This document shows, one piece after another, positions 8,601 through 16,752 of a stretch of DNA of 64,000 bases. The notes under the pieces are model-generated. The model saw only the letters and a list, made by a program, of their open reading frames with translations. It was not told the origin of the DNA and made no database searches. This stretch comes from Actinomadura sp. 6K520 (GTDB lineage Bacteria > Actinomycetota > Actinomycetes > Streptosporangiales > Streptosporangiaceae). Position numbers and translations under genes: made by a program. Position 1 is the first letter of the stretch, and every line of letters begins with the position of its first letter. The stretch covers positions 62,001 through 126,000 of the forward strand of contig NZ_SMLC01000003.1 in the NCBI RefSeq assembly GCF_004349245.1, in the 5' to 3' direction.

Positions 8601-9813
8601 GGCGCGGGACGAGGCCGTCCGCGTGCGAGACGAGGTGGCCGAGCGGTTCCGGCATCTGGCCGGCGGGCATCTGGCGGCGGACGCCGGGCTCGACGTCTCG
8701 CTCGCCCCGGACGGCGGAGTGCAGGCCACGCTCGAATGCGCGCGTTCGGTCAGCGCGGCGCTGGACAAGACGCCGCATGAGCCGAAGAACGTGCGGGACG
8801 CGGAGGCCAGGCTGTCCGAGGCGATGCACCATGCGCGGGACGTCCTCGCTGACCAGGCCGACCTCGAACTCGTCCAGGACGACGACGTGCAGGTGCTCAC
8901 CGCCACCATGAACGGGGTGCGCGTCGGCGCGGCGGAGCTGAGCGCGGCCCTGCGCGCGGAACGCGACCAGCGGCGGCAGGACATCACCGACAAGGAACGC
9001 GACCTGTTCGACCGGACGCTCGCCGGGGACACGCGCAGGCACCTGGCCGACCGCATCCGGCAGGCGAACGACCTGGTCGAGGGCATGAACCGCCGGCTCG
9101 AACGCGTCCGGACGGCGTCGCGGGTGGCGGTCCGGCTGGTCTGGCAGGTGGACCCGCAGCAGAGCGCCGGGATACGCGCCGCCCGCGACCTGCTTCTGCG
9201 CGACCCGACCCGGCTGAACGAGGAGGACCGGGAGGCCCTGTACCGGTTCTTCCGCGACCGGGTGGAGGAGGCGCGGGCCGCGAACACGGCGGCGAGCTGG
9301 GAGGAGCAGCTCATGGAGGTGCTGGACTACACGGCCTGGCACCGCTTCACCGTCCGGCTCGAACGCGGCGACGGCAAGGGCTGGCAGGACCTCACCCGCA
9401 AGCTGCACGGCGCGCTGTCCGGCGGGGAGAAGGCCATCGCGCTGCACCTGCCGCTGTTCGCGGCGGTCGCGGCGCACTACCAGACCGATCCCCGCTGCCC
9501 CCGGTTCATCCTGCTCGACGAGGTCTTCGTCGGCGTGGACACCGCCAACCGGGGACAGGTCTTCGACCTGCTGGTGAACCTGGAACTCGACCTGGTCCTC
9601 ACGTCCGACCACGAATGGTGCGACTACCGCGAACTCGACGGCATCGCCATCCACCAGCTCATCACCGGCGACGGCGACGACGCCGTGACGACCGCCCGGT
9701 TCGTCTGGGACGGGCACCGCACGGAAGCCGCCGACAGTGAAGCCGCCGACAGTGAAGCCGCCGACAATGAAGCCGCCGACACCGAGACCATGGAAGGCGA
9801 CGCGCTCGCATGA
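5665..9813 (+). CDS. jetC: Wadjet-type JetC, SMC-like ATPase (TIGR02680-like)
   Basis: A 1382-residue SMC/MukB-like ATPase. The N-terminal Walker A is GPNGSGKS (residues 45-52). Two very long Arg/Glu/Ala-rich coiled-coil arms flank a central hinge region around residues 600-760. The C-terminal ATPase half has the signature LSGGE (1251-1255) and Walker B FILLDE (1281-1286). In Wadjet complexes this motor extrudes DNA loops and presents small circular DNA to JetD for cleavage. The length matches the TIGR02680 family. Both ends overlap neighbours by 4 bp. The last residues are an EAADS repeat tail, probably lineage-specific. Confidence 0.93.
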   Translation: MTVTELVPAGAPPARWRPVRAGILNVWRYYDEVFEFHKGRLLLRGPNGSGKSKVLELLLPYLLDASLKPSRLSTFGGSERTMHWNLMGDGHTGKTRVGYVWLEFADGPRRFTCGARLQATANTKNVTVAYFTTEQRVGVPGGLALTGDAGQPLTRAHLAEAIGQHGKVHESADAYRTTVRRTLYGGLTEQRYDSLLTALRQLRTPKLSERLDPGLLSDLLSSALPPLGEGEIHEIAEGFERLDRQREDLRRLDGHVQEADRLAARQRTYAQRVLRAAAARLISARTAMGRLTDEAKTGRADYERAVAEHTRAAGLLEDEEKLARRLGARREALLESDAYRAGRDLATLRESARKADAAVTESRKVAERHAQEAQSRRETADRALSDASTRRSLTDQAAEEAARAADRAGLAAVHREAADAMHAAIDGETPRASVPPAVDETAADAAARRARDLIRSAAGSREEQIADLKEAIDRHRRALERRTEAETDRDASRARLEEATGRRDTARAAYTTARDGLAEELARWARACVHLAGLDGEALAEAVEDERECDEIVFAARARTIERFAQEEGELRMRRDDVAERLAVREREREELNRRRTIAPQPLRTRPAERGGRPGGPLWTLVAFAADVAPETQAGIEAALEAAGMLDVWVMPDGSLLREEHDAFAPRLLARPGPGPSLADVLVPEPDAGVPPEVLTGVLAGVAYGGTALEADHLAAVGADGSWRLGTVTGRWRKPEPAFIGATARERARRRRIGELDAEIDALGQEAADCDEALRGVDAARAALRAELGDRPPHRPVIEAARARDEADRAVARCGDEHERDEKRLHDREKAVTAALRDLTALGAEHGLPTNDQALETLVRGVRDARETGNRWVDHCTALVAARVRAADADRSARDYERTAAESRTRAVEAMETAAELAERVATIDASIGAEHRQVLDGLRETKAEADRCRARCQELRAELDDLGTRIGELRATVAAAERARDEAVRVRDEVAERFRHLAGGHLAADAGLDVSLAPDGGVQATLECARSVSAALDKTPHEPKNVRDAEARLSEAMHHARDVLADQADLELVQDDDVQVLTATMNGVRVGAAELSAALRAERDQRRQDITDKERDLFDRTLAGDTRRHLADRIRQANDLVEGMNRRLERVRTASRVAVRLVWQVDPQQSAGIRAARDLLLRDPTRLNEEDREALYRFFRDRVEEARAANTAASWEEQLMEVLDYTAWHRFTVRLERGDGKGWQDLTRKLHGALSGGEKAIALHLPLFAAVAAHYQTDPRCPRFILLDEVFVGVDTANRGQVFDLLVNLELDLVLTSDHEWCDYRELDGIAIHQLITGDGDDAVTTARFVWDGHRTEAADSEAADSEAADNEAADTETMEGDALA
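9724..9783 (+). repeat. Four 15-bp repeats encoding EAADS-like tail
   Basis: Four head-to-tail 15-bp units (GAAGCCGCCGACAGT, twice exact, then two variants ending AAT and ACC) encode EAADS-EAADS-EAADN-EAADT near the JetC C-terminus. The unit is a multiple of three, so copy number can change without a frameshift. The encoded tail is acidic and likely disordered. Confidence 0.95.
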
Positions 9814-11039
9814 GCGTTCCCGATCGGCTCCGGGCGGCCGACCTGAGGCCACTGTGGGCGGAGTTGCACCGGCGGTTCTCCACGGGCGTCCAGGTCAGCC
9901 GGGTCACGCTCAAGGACCTGGACGACGCCCAGCGAGCCGCCTTGGCCGACCTCCTCGGGATGGACCGCTACCCGCCGGCCACGGTCTCGCTGTCCGTGGC
10001 GCGGTTGGACGCCGTCCTCCTGGAGATCTCCGGCTCCGACACTAGGACGGTCACCGAGGAGATACGCGGGCCCATCGGCGACCGGGCGCGCGACAGGAGA
10101 GAACAGGAGCGCGAGCGGGACGAGCTGTGGGCATGGCTGGAACGGCATCCCGTGGTCGCGGCCGAACCGGCGCTGCTCGGGTGGGTCGCGGACGTCCGGC
10201 GCCAGGGGCTCGTATCGGCGTCGGTCCCGGCCACGCGCGCCCTGCTCGAAAAGGCCCTCCGCGTGCTGGCGGCACTGCCGTCCGACGGACGGCCGCTCGC
10301 GTCGTTCGCCACCGACGTCCTGGGCGATTCGCACGCCCTGGACGACGGGCACCGCCTTACCGGCCTCGTTCTGCGTGCGCTGGCCGCGCTCCAGGGTGCG
10401 GCGCCGCCGGGAGACGCGCAGGAGCGCAGGGCGTTGTGGCAGGACGCGGGAGTCGAGTGCGACGCGTTGTCCACGACCGTCCTGGTCGCGGGCCTGAGAC
10501 CGCCCGGCCGGGGAGTACTGGCGCAGACTCTCCGGCTGTGGGCGGACGCAGGCCAGGCATCCGTGGTGACCCTCCAGCAGTTGAGCGACTCGCCCGATCT
10601 CCGGTTGGACGTTCCTGATGTGCGGGTGACCGAGAACCCCACCGTCCTCGCGCTCGCCCTGCGGCGGTTCGGGGATCGCTGCCCTCCGCTGGTGTGCTCC
10701 TCGGGCTGGCCGAACAGCGCCGTCATTCGCCTCCTGCGCGCGATCGGCCGCGATGGGACGGCGCTCCACTACCACGGCGATTTCGACGGTGAAGGTCTGC
10801 GGATCGCCGCTTATGTCATGGCCAAGACCCAGGCCAGGCCGTGGCGCATGTCGTCCAGCGACTACAAGGCGGCACTGGACGTGACGCCGGGGCCGCACCC
10901 GTCGCCGGGGCGGGTGACCGAGGCGCCCTGGGACGGCGGTCTGGCGCAGGCGTTGACGGCCTCCGGCGCCGCGATCCTGGAGGAGGCCGTGGCCGACGCC
11001 CTTCTGGCCGACCTGGGAGCGACCTCTCCGGGAAGCTAA
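9810..11039 (+). CDS. jetD: Wadjet-type JetD nuclease, DUF2399/TOPRIM (TIGR02679-like)
   Basis: A 409-residue protein of the DUF2399/TIGR02679 family, the nuclease subunit of Wadjet. The C-terminal part carries the TOPRIM acidic residues: Glu275 in VTENPTVL and Asp324/Asp326 in YHGDFDGEGL, the metal-binding set used by JetD and by topoisomerase/Spo11 folds to cut DNA. The N-terminal half is the DUF3323-like region that docks to the SMC complex (family knowledge). All catalytic residues are present and the frame is intact, so the cassette looks functional. Its start overlaps the jetC stop (ATGA). Confidence 0.9.
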   Translation: MSVPDRLRAADLRPLWAELHRRFSTGVQVSRVTLKDLDDAQRAALADLLGMDRYPPATVSLSVARLDAVLLEISGSDTRTVTEEIRGPIGDRARDRREQERERDELWAWLERHPVVAAEPALLGWVADVRRQGLVSASVPATRALLEKALRVLAALPSDGRPLASFATDVLGDSHALDDGHRLTGLVLRALAALQGAAPPGDAQERRALWQDAGVECDALSTTVLVAGLRPPGRGVLAQTLRLWADAGQASVVTLQQLSDSPDLRLDVPDVRVTENPTVLALALRRFGDRCPPLVCSSGWPNSAVIRLLRAIGRDGTALHYHGDFDGEGLRIAAYVMAKTQARPWRMSSSDYKAALDVTPGPHPSPGRVTEAPWDGGLAQALTASGAAILEEAVADALLADLGATSPGS

Positions 11040-11125
11040 CCGTCTGTCACTGATCGATTGCTTTGCGGGGTCGGCGGGGAAGGGTTCTTCGCGTTGGTGT
11101 CTGCGGCGCGGAGGCGATGCAATCG

Positions 11126-12661
11126 ATGAGTGAGATCTCGACACTGCCCACGACCGTCGTCCGGCCCGGTGACAAGCGGTATCCGGCGCTGAGCCGGGGG
11201 TTCAACCAGCGGTGGATCGCCGAGCCGGAGTACGTGCGGCTGGTGCGGACGCCCGAGGAGGCGCGGGCGGCGCTGGCGGAGGCGGTGCACGAGGTCGCGG
11301 TGGACCCGGAGCGGACGCGGATCACGGTGAAGTCCGGCGGGCACTGCTACGAGGACTTCGTCTGCGGTAAGGACGTGCGGGTCATCCTGGACGTCAGCCC
11401 CATGTGCGGGGTGTCCTACGACGGCGACATGCAGGCGTACTGCGTCGGGGCGGGGGCGACGAACTGGCACGTCTACAGCCATCTGTATCCGGTCAGCGGG
11501 AAGGCGCTGCCCGGCGGGTCCTGCTACTCGGTGGGGCTCGGCGGGCACATCCCGGCGGGCGGGTTCGGGCTGCTGTCACGTCAGCACGGGCTCACCGTCG
11601 ACTACCTCTACGCGGTGGAGGTGGCGGTGGTCAGGGCGGACAAGTCGGTCAAGCTCGTCGTGGCGAGGCGGGACGACGAGGACGAGCGCCTACGGGAGTT
11701 GCTGTGGGCGCACGCCGGGGGAGGGGGCGGGAACTTCGGTGTCGTGACCCGGTTCTGGTTCCGGGGGCTGCCCGAACCGCCGAAACAGGTGCTGCTGACC
11801 GCCCTCGCCTGGGACTGGAAGGACTTCACCAAGGACGAGTTCACCGCGCTCGTGACCGCGTACGGGGAGTACTTCCGCGACCATCAGGACGCGTCCACGG
11901 CGGCCGGCAAGCTGTTCGCACTGCTCAAGCTCAACCATGTGAGCAACGGCCAGATCGGGCTTCTCGCCCAGGTCGACGTGGACGACCCCGACGGGCCGCA
12001 GGCGATGACCGACTTCATCCAGGCCGTGGACGGCCGAATCGGGCCGGCGGCGACGAAAATGCGGTCGGTGATGGGCGAGCATTTCGTCCACATGGACATT
12101 CCCAGGGTGATGCCGTGGCTTACGGCCACCCAGACACTGAACGCGAGCGGGGAGAACCGCTGCGGGAAGTACAAGTCCGCCTACCTGCGGAAGCCGTTCA
12201 CCAGGCAGCAGATCGACGCGATGTGGGCCTACCTCGGCAAGGAGGAGTACACCGGCTACGTGAACAAGCAGGCGCTCATCCAGGTCGACTCCTACGGCGG
12301 CGCCATCAACCGGCCCCTGCACGACACGGCGGTGCGGCAGCGCGACTCCATCCTGAAGCTCCAGTACCAGGTCTACTGGACGAGGCACGACGCCCACGAG
12401 GACGACCACCTCGCGTGGATCCGCGACACCTACCGGGCGACGTTCGCCGGGACGGGCGGCGTCCCCATCGCCGGAGGCGACGTCACAGACGGTTGTTACA
12501 TCGGGTATCCGGACACCGACCTGGACGACGAGCGCTGGAACGGCTCGGGCCAGCCGTCGGCGACGCTCTACTACAAGGACGCCTACGCGAAACTGCAGGA
12601 GGTCAAGCGGTATTGGGATCCGCTGAACGTTTTCCGGCACGCGCAGTCGATCCGTCCATGA
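11126..12661 (+). CDS. Bicovalent FAD oxidoreductase, berberine-bridge-enzyme type
   Basis: About 511 residues. The PCMH FAD-binding domain carries both residues used for double FAD attachment in this family: His in KSGGHCYEDFV and Cys in PGGSCYSVGLGGHIPAGGFG. The C-terminal BBE segment is WDPLNVFRHAQSIRP. Relatives oxidise sugars or natural products (glucooligosaccharide oxidase, aclacinomycin oxidoreductase); the substrate here cannot be told. No signal peptide is evident. ATG 11126 is preferred to ATG 11117 because the GGAGG at 11110 is too close to the latter. No biosynthetic genes flank it. Confidence 0.88.
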   Translation: MSEISTLPTTVVRPGDKRYPALSRGFNQRWIAEPEYVRLVRTPEEARAALAEAVHEVAVDPERTRITVKSGGHCYEDFVCGKDVRVILDVSPMCGVSYDGDMQAYCVGAGATNWHVYSHLYPVSGKALPGGSCYSVGLGGHIPAGGFGLLSRQHGLTVDYLYAVEVAVVRADKSVKLVVARRDDEDERLRELLWAHAGGGGGNFGVVTRFWFRGLPEPPKQVLLTALAWDWKDFTKDEFTALVTAYGEYFRDHQDASTAAGKLFALLKLNHVSNGQIGLLAQVDVDDPDGPQAMTDFIQAVDGRIGPAATKMRSVMGEHFVHMDIPRVMPWLTATQTLNASGENRCGKYKSAYLRKPFTRQQIDAMWAYLGKEEYTGYVNKQALIQVDSYGGAINRPLHDTAVRQRDSILKLQYQVYWTRHDAHEDDHLAWIRDTYRATFAGTGGVPIAGGDVTDGCYIGYPDTDLDDERWNGSGQPSATLYYKDAYAKLQEVKRYWDPLNVFRHAQSIRP

Positions 12662-12823
12662 CGCACGGTGTGACGGGCGGCACATCACGTGGCGTGACGG
12701 ATCATCTCGCCTTTATTGCATTCAATGCCCAATACTTGCGGGTGTGACGACGGGGACAGTAGTTTCGTCGGGCGTATGGATGGGAGCATCGGGCCGCCGT
12801 GGCCCGGGCCGTCTGGGGAGTCC

Positions 12824-14077
12824 ATGAAGAAGCGTACCGACAGGAAGATCGCCATCGCGGGCACCGCGGCGGCGGCCGTGCTGCTGCCCGCCGTCATGGT
12901 CGGCCTCGCGCAGGCCGGCGTGGGCGTGCCGAAGAAGCTGTCGGACGCCGTCGGCGACTCCGAACCGGTGCCCTCGTTCGGCCCCGCGGCGCAGCCGTCG
13001 GCGCCGGGCGCCGCCGCGCAGCCGACGAAGTCGGCCAAGCCGGTCAAGCTGCCCGACGTGCCGACCGGGACCAACCCGTTCCAGACGGGCGGCGGCGGGC
13101 CCGCGCCCACCGACCCCGACACCAACGCCCGCAACCGCGGCCAGAAGCCGAAGCTGCCCGCGGGCGCCGGGTCCGGCAAGTACGCCAAGGCGCCCAACGG
13201 CGCCACCATCACCGGCGTCAAGAAGATCAACTCGCGGATCTTCGACGTCGAGATCGCGTCCCCCGCGCTCGGCGCGAAGGTGAAGACGCGCGTGATGGTC
13301 CCCAAGGGGTGGAGCGCGAACGCCACCAAGACGTGGCCGACCGTGTACGCCTTCCACGGCGGCAACAACAACTACACGTCCTGGACGAAGGACTCCGACA
13401 TCGAGCAGACCATCGGCCCGTACAACGCGATGGTCGTGATGCCCGAGGGCGGCTGGAACGGCTCCTACGCCAACTGGTACAACGGCGGCAGGGGCGGCAT
13501 CCCCGAGTGGGAGACCTTCCACATCCGCGAGGTCATCCCGCTGATGGAGCGCAACTTCCACGCCGGGGCGACCCGTGCCGCGATCGGCCTGTCGTCCGGC
13601 GGGCAGGGCGCGATGATCTACGCCGAGCGGCACCGCGGGACGTTCAAGTACGCCGCGTCCTACAGCGGCGCCCTCAACATCAGCGCACCCGGCATGCCGG
13701 CCATCCTCACGGCCATGAACCGGGAGTCGGGCATCTCGATCTGGGGTGACCCGATCACCGCGCGGAGCAACTGGCGCGAGCACGACGCGGCCGTCAACGT
13801 GGCCAAGCTCAAGGGCATCGGCGTCTACGTCTCGTCCGGCAACGGCGAGCCGGGGCCGTTCGACAGCCCGGACACGCCGCCGCACAACGCGGGCCGCATC
13901 GGCGAGCAGCTCTCCGGCGTGATGGCCGAGAACTTCGTCGCCGCCGCCAAGCAGGCGGGCGTCCCCGTCACCTCGCACCTGTACGGGCCGGGCATGCACA
14001 ACTGGAAGTACTGGAAGCGCGAGCTGAAGCGCAGCTGGCCCGCCATCGCGGCCGCCATCGGGGCGCGCAAGTCCTGA
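12824..14077 (+). CDS. Secreted antigen-85-like esterase (PF00756)
   Basis: 417 residues with a signal peptide (MKKRTDRKIAIAGTAAAAVL, hydrophobic core to about residue 28, cleavage near GLAQA) and a Pro/Ala/Lys-rich linker to about residue 120. The rest is an esterase D/antigen 85 fold: the VYAFHGGNNN oxyanion strand, the nucleophile elbow GLSSGGQGA and the late His in YGPGMHNWKYW. Antigen 85 proteins transfer mycolates, but this lineage makes none, so a secreted carboxylesterase is the safer reading. GGGGAG lies four bases before the ATG. Confidence 0.85.
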   Translation: MKKRTDRKIAIAGTAAAAVLLPAVMVGLAQAGVGVPKKLSDAVGDSEPVPSFGPAAQPSAPGAAAQPTKSAKPVKLPDVPTGTNPFQTGGGGPAPTDPDTNARNRGQKPKLPAGAGSGKYAKAPNGATITGVKKINSRIFDVEIASPALGAKVKTRVMVPKGWSANATKTWPTVYAFHGGNNNYTSWTKDSDIEQTIGPYNAMVVMPEGGWNGSYANWYNGGRGGIPEWETFHIREVIPLMERNFHAGATRAAIGLSSGGQGAMIYAERHRGTFKYAASYSGALNISAPGMPAILTAMNRESGISIWGDPITARSNWREHDAAVNVAKLKGIGVYVSSGNGEPGPFDSPDTPPHNAGRIGEQLSGVMAENFVAAAKQAGVPVTSHLYGPGMHNWKYWKRELKRSWPAIAAAIGARKS

Positions 14078-14108
14078 CCCCGCCGATTCACGTGTCCTGC
14101 GTCACGGC

Positions 14109-14126
14109 CGGCGATCGAGATCGCCG
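14109..14126. terminator. Short hairpin after esterase gene
   Basis: CGGCGATC and GATCGCCG form perfect 8-bp arms around GA, 32 bases after the esterase stop. This is a plausible terminator, or an operator for the DUF5954 gene that follows. Confidence 0.45.
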
Positions 14127-14159
14127 AATCGCGGGCGGCGCCACGCCGTCCCTGTGACG

Positions 14160-15140
14160 ATGGAGGGCATGGCAGGAAGCGATGGTGCGGCTCTCGCCGG
14201 TGATCTCCCCCCATCCCTGCCGGCCGGGGCGCGCCCGCCCCGGCTCGGCGACGAACTGGCGCGGCGGACCCGTCCCGTCGTCCTCTGGTACGGCTCCACG
14301 TACGGGGTGATGGAACAGGTCCCCGGCGGCTGGATGATGTCGGGAATGGAGCGGATGTCCCCGCAGGACGCCCGCGAGTCCCTCGCCTGGTGGTTCCGGA
14401 ACATGGTCCGGTTCCACTCCACCGGGGCGGACCACGCGGCCTACCGCGAAGGGGCCGCGCTCCTCGAACACGGGCACCTCGACGAGGTGACCGTGGCCGG
14501 GCGGGTGTTCCGCGTCGTCCGCGCCGACAGGTTCTGCCGGTTCGGCCCGGACGGACCCGAGCCGCCGCGGCCCACCGACCCCGACGACCTCCCCGAACCC
14601 CGCACCCGCCGCGATCCCGACCGGTTCGACCACGGCCTGCTGCCGCCCGCGCGGCCGATGAGCGGCGCGGAGCTGCTCGGCGAGCACGTCCCCGGCGGGC
14701 CCGGCGTCCCGTCCGAGGTCACCCGCGACGCCCGCCGTGCGCTGGCGACCCACCCCGGCGTCGTCCGCCTCGCCACCAGGTTCGCCGCCGCCGAGCGGGA
14801 GAACGGGACGTGGCCGCCGCACGGCCCCTTCCTGCACAGCCCCGCCCGCGTCCGCGACCACCTCGCCGCGTACTTTGACACGCTGGTGCCGAAGATGCTG
14901 CGGCCCTCCCCGGCCGTCCTCGCCGAGTACCGCGCCGCAGCCGCCCACCTCCGGGACGGGACGCGCCGCACCGAGGTCACCGTCCTCGGGCGGCTCTTCC
15001 GCGTGGTCCGCGTCGAGTACATCGTCCGCGCCGGGCCGGACGGCCCCGAGACCCCGCGGCCGTCCGACCGCGACCCCGAGGAGCTCCGCACCGGATCCGG
15101 GGAGTTCCGCGCGACGGGCCTCGCCGACGACGACCAGTAG
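14160..15140 (+). CDS. DUF5954 family protein with internal twofold repeat
   Basis: About 326 residues, function unknown. Two homologous halves are visible: DARESLAWWFRNM...VAGRVFRVVRADRFCRFGPDGPE and VRDHLAAYFDTLV...VLGRLFRVVRVEYIVRAGPDGPE, each followed by PPRP-T/S-D. This matches the DUF5954 proteins of Streptomyces and relatives as I remember them. It is cytoplasmic, with no signal or membrane segment. The start is uncertain: GTG 14154, ATG 14160 and ATG 14169 are all in frame and none has a well-spaced ribosome site. Confidence 0.75.
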   Translation: MEGMAGSDGAALAGDLPPSLPAGARPPRLGDELARRTRPVVLWYGSTYGVMEQVPGGWMMSGMERMSPQDARESLAWWFRNMVRFHSTGADHAAYREGAALLEHGHLDEVTVAGRVFRVVRADRFCRFGPDGPEPPRPTDPDDLPEPRTRRDPDRFDHGLLPPARPMSGAELLGEHVPGGPGVPSEVTRDARRALATHPGVVRLATRFAAAERENGTWPPHGPFLHSPARVRDHLAAYFDTLVPKMLRPSPAVLAEYRAAAAHLRDGTRRTEVTVLGRLFRVVRVEYIVRAGPDGPETPRPSDRDPEELRTGSGEFRATGLADDDQ

Positions 15141-15251
15141 GGCCGGTCCGCGGTGGCCGTCCGAAACATAGAAGGCGCTTGGTCGTTCTGCCGTCCGGAA
15201 ATTGCGCACGCCGACCTAGCGTGAAGGTATGCGAGCTGCGATAGGCGTGCC

Positions 15252-16061
15252 ATGCCCGAGGTGACCGAGTACCTCGCCGGGTTCCCGTCGTGGGTGGAGC
15301 TGGCCACTCCGGATCTGGAGGCGTCCAAGCACTTCTACTGCGAGGTGTTCGACTGGTACGCCTACACGCTGACCACCGGCGAGGTGGGGGAGTACGAGGT
15401 TTTCACCATCGGCGACGTCCAGGGCCCGGCGATCGGCGGGATGTACGAGCTCGTGGACGACACCCAGCAATCGTCCTGGACGGTCTACTTCCGCACCGAC
15501 GACCTCGACGCGTCGCTCGACCGGGTCCGCGCCGCCGGCGGCCAGGTGCTCGTGGAACCCGTGGACATCGCCGGCCTCGGCCGGCTGGCCCACTGTTCCG
15601 ACCCGCAGGGCGCCGACTTCGCCCTCTGGCGGGGCTACGACCTCAAGGGCGCCGAGGTGGTGGACGAGCCGTCCGCCCTGTGCTGGGTCGAGCTGTCGTC
15701 TCCCGACATCCACGAAGCCCGCCGCTTCTACGGCCGGGTGTTCGGCTGGGAGGCCGTCGACCGCGCCTACTACGTGCCCACCTACACCGAGTGGAAGGTC
15801 GACGGCCATTCCGTGGCGGGCATGGTCTCCCTGGAGGAACGGTGGGCGCCCGACACACCGTCCCACTGGGCCCCCTACTTCTGGGTCGCCGACTGCGCCG
15901 CCTTCGTCGAGCGCGCCGCCGAGCTGGGCGCGCACATCCACGTCCCGCCGACCGACATCGACCGCGGCCGCCTGTCCATCCTGACGGACCCCGCGGGCGC
16001 CCGCATCGCCGTCATCACCCCGAGCACCCCCGACGTGCACACCGCCAAGTCGGCCCCCTAG
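15252..16061 (+). CDS. VOC-family protein, two glyoxalase domains
   Basis: 269 residues made of two vicinal-oxygen-chelate domains. The first is residues about 8-125 (SWVELATPDLEASKHFYCEVF). The second is residues about 138-262 (CWVELSSPDIHEARRFYGRVF). It resembles the CFP30B-like VOC proteins widespread in actinobacteria, whose substrates are unknown; metal ligands are not fully conserved, so a binding rather than catalytic role is possible. Monocistronic. The 16062-16172 gap that follows holds nothing I can identify. Confidence 0.85.
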   Translation: MPEVTEYLAGFPSWVELATPDLEASKHFYCEVFDWYAYTLTTGEVGEYEVFTIGDVQGPAIGGMYELVDDTQQSSWTVYFRTDDLDASLDRVRAAGGQVLVEPVDIAGLGRLAHCSDPQGADFALWRGYDLKGAEVVDEPSALCWVELSSPDIHEARRFYGRVFGWEAVDRAYYVPTYTEWKVDGHSVAGMVSLEERWAPDTPSHWAPYFWVADCAAFVERAAELGAHIHVPPTDIDRGRLSILTDPAGARIAVITPSTPDVHTAKSAP

Positions 16062-16172
16062 AACCCGGCCCCGGAACCTCGACTCAAGACGAACCACCGG
16101 CCCCGCGGGCGCACACCTCGCCGTCACAACTCGCCGTCACAACCCCGCCACCCCGGCCTGAACGTCGCCAAA

Positions 16173-16664
16173 TCACTCCCTTGACACACCGGTCCGCCGA
16201 GCGCCCTGGGGCCAGATGACGTGTACGGCGACGCCCCGCCCCCGGGCGTGCTGGACTATCTCGGCGGTTCCGCCGCTGCCCTTGGCCGGGGTCCCGTCCC
16301 ATACGGCGATGAGATGGTCGACCCGGTCGAGCATCATCAGTCCCGCCTCCCGGTAGGGCCCAGGTCCAGGGAGGAGGTGTGGCAGCGCCCGTACCCGTGA
16401 GGCGTGTGCCTTCAGCTCCTCGAAGGCGTCCCGTGCCCGGGGCCCCAGCGCCGCGGCGTAGCCGGTGGCGGGGATGACGACGTCCAGACGCCCCCCGAGG
16501 CTCAGCACGGCGCGTGCGAAGATCTGGTCGGCTCCGGCGGCCAGGCAGGACACGCCCACGATGTCGCGTGTGCCGCGAGCCCGAAGCTCCCTGCGGATCG
16601 CTTCGTCCACCATGACGGTGGTCGGCTCGTCGAGATCCCGATGCCCGGTGATGGCGATCCGCAT
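16173..16664 (-). CDS. SLOG-domain nucleotide-sensor-like protein
   Basis: 163 residues with a Rossmann-like SLOG (SMF/DprA-LOG) fold: MRIAITGHRDLDEP at the N-terminus, SCLAAGADQIFA, and the phosphate-binding DHLIAVWDG...GSGGTAEIVQHA loop, analogous to the PGGxGT-E motif of LOG proteins. SLOG domains are proposed to bind or process nucleotide-derived ligands in bacterial conflict systems, often next to SLATT membrane effectors, which is the situation here. The start has a strong AGGGAGGT box. It lies downstream of the SLATT gene on the same strand, 88 bp away. Confidence 0.75.
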   Translation of the reverse strand: MRIAITGHRDLDEPTTVMVDEAIRRELRARGTRDIVGVSCLAAGADQIFARAVLSLGGRLDVVIPATGYAAALGPRARDAFEELKAHASRVRALPHLLPGPGPYREAGLMMLDRVDHLIAVWDGTPAKGSGGTAEIVQHARGRGVAVHVIWPQGARRTGVSRE

Positions 16665-16680
16665 AGACCTCCCTCCCTCC

Positions 16681-16716
16681 TCTTCCTGTGGCCGTTCGTC
16701 TTCCGGTGGCCGTTCG
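16681..16716. repeat. 18-bp tandem repeat between SLATT and SLOG genes
   Basis: TCTTCCTGTGGCCGTTCG (16681-16698) is followed directly by a copy with one change (16699-16716). It lies in the leader of the SLOG gene, ending a few bases before its ribosome site on the minus strand. It could be a paired protein site or simple slippage. Confidence 0.8.
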
Positions 16717-16752
16717 CCGCGGCCGCAGGATGGTTTCCACCAGGTCCGTGAT

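Noticed and set aside
5341-9852. 1503-codon open frame antisense to jetC
   Set aside because: A by-product of extreme GC bias in the sense gene. The translation has no domain and is Arg/Gly/Pro/His-rich, whereas the sense frame shows complete ATPase motifs.
13059-14077. Functional mycolyltransferase
   Set aside because: The fold matches antigen 85, but the inferred host group does not make mycolic acids; called an esterase.
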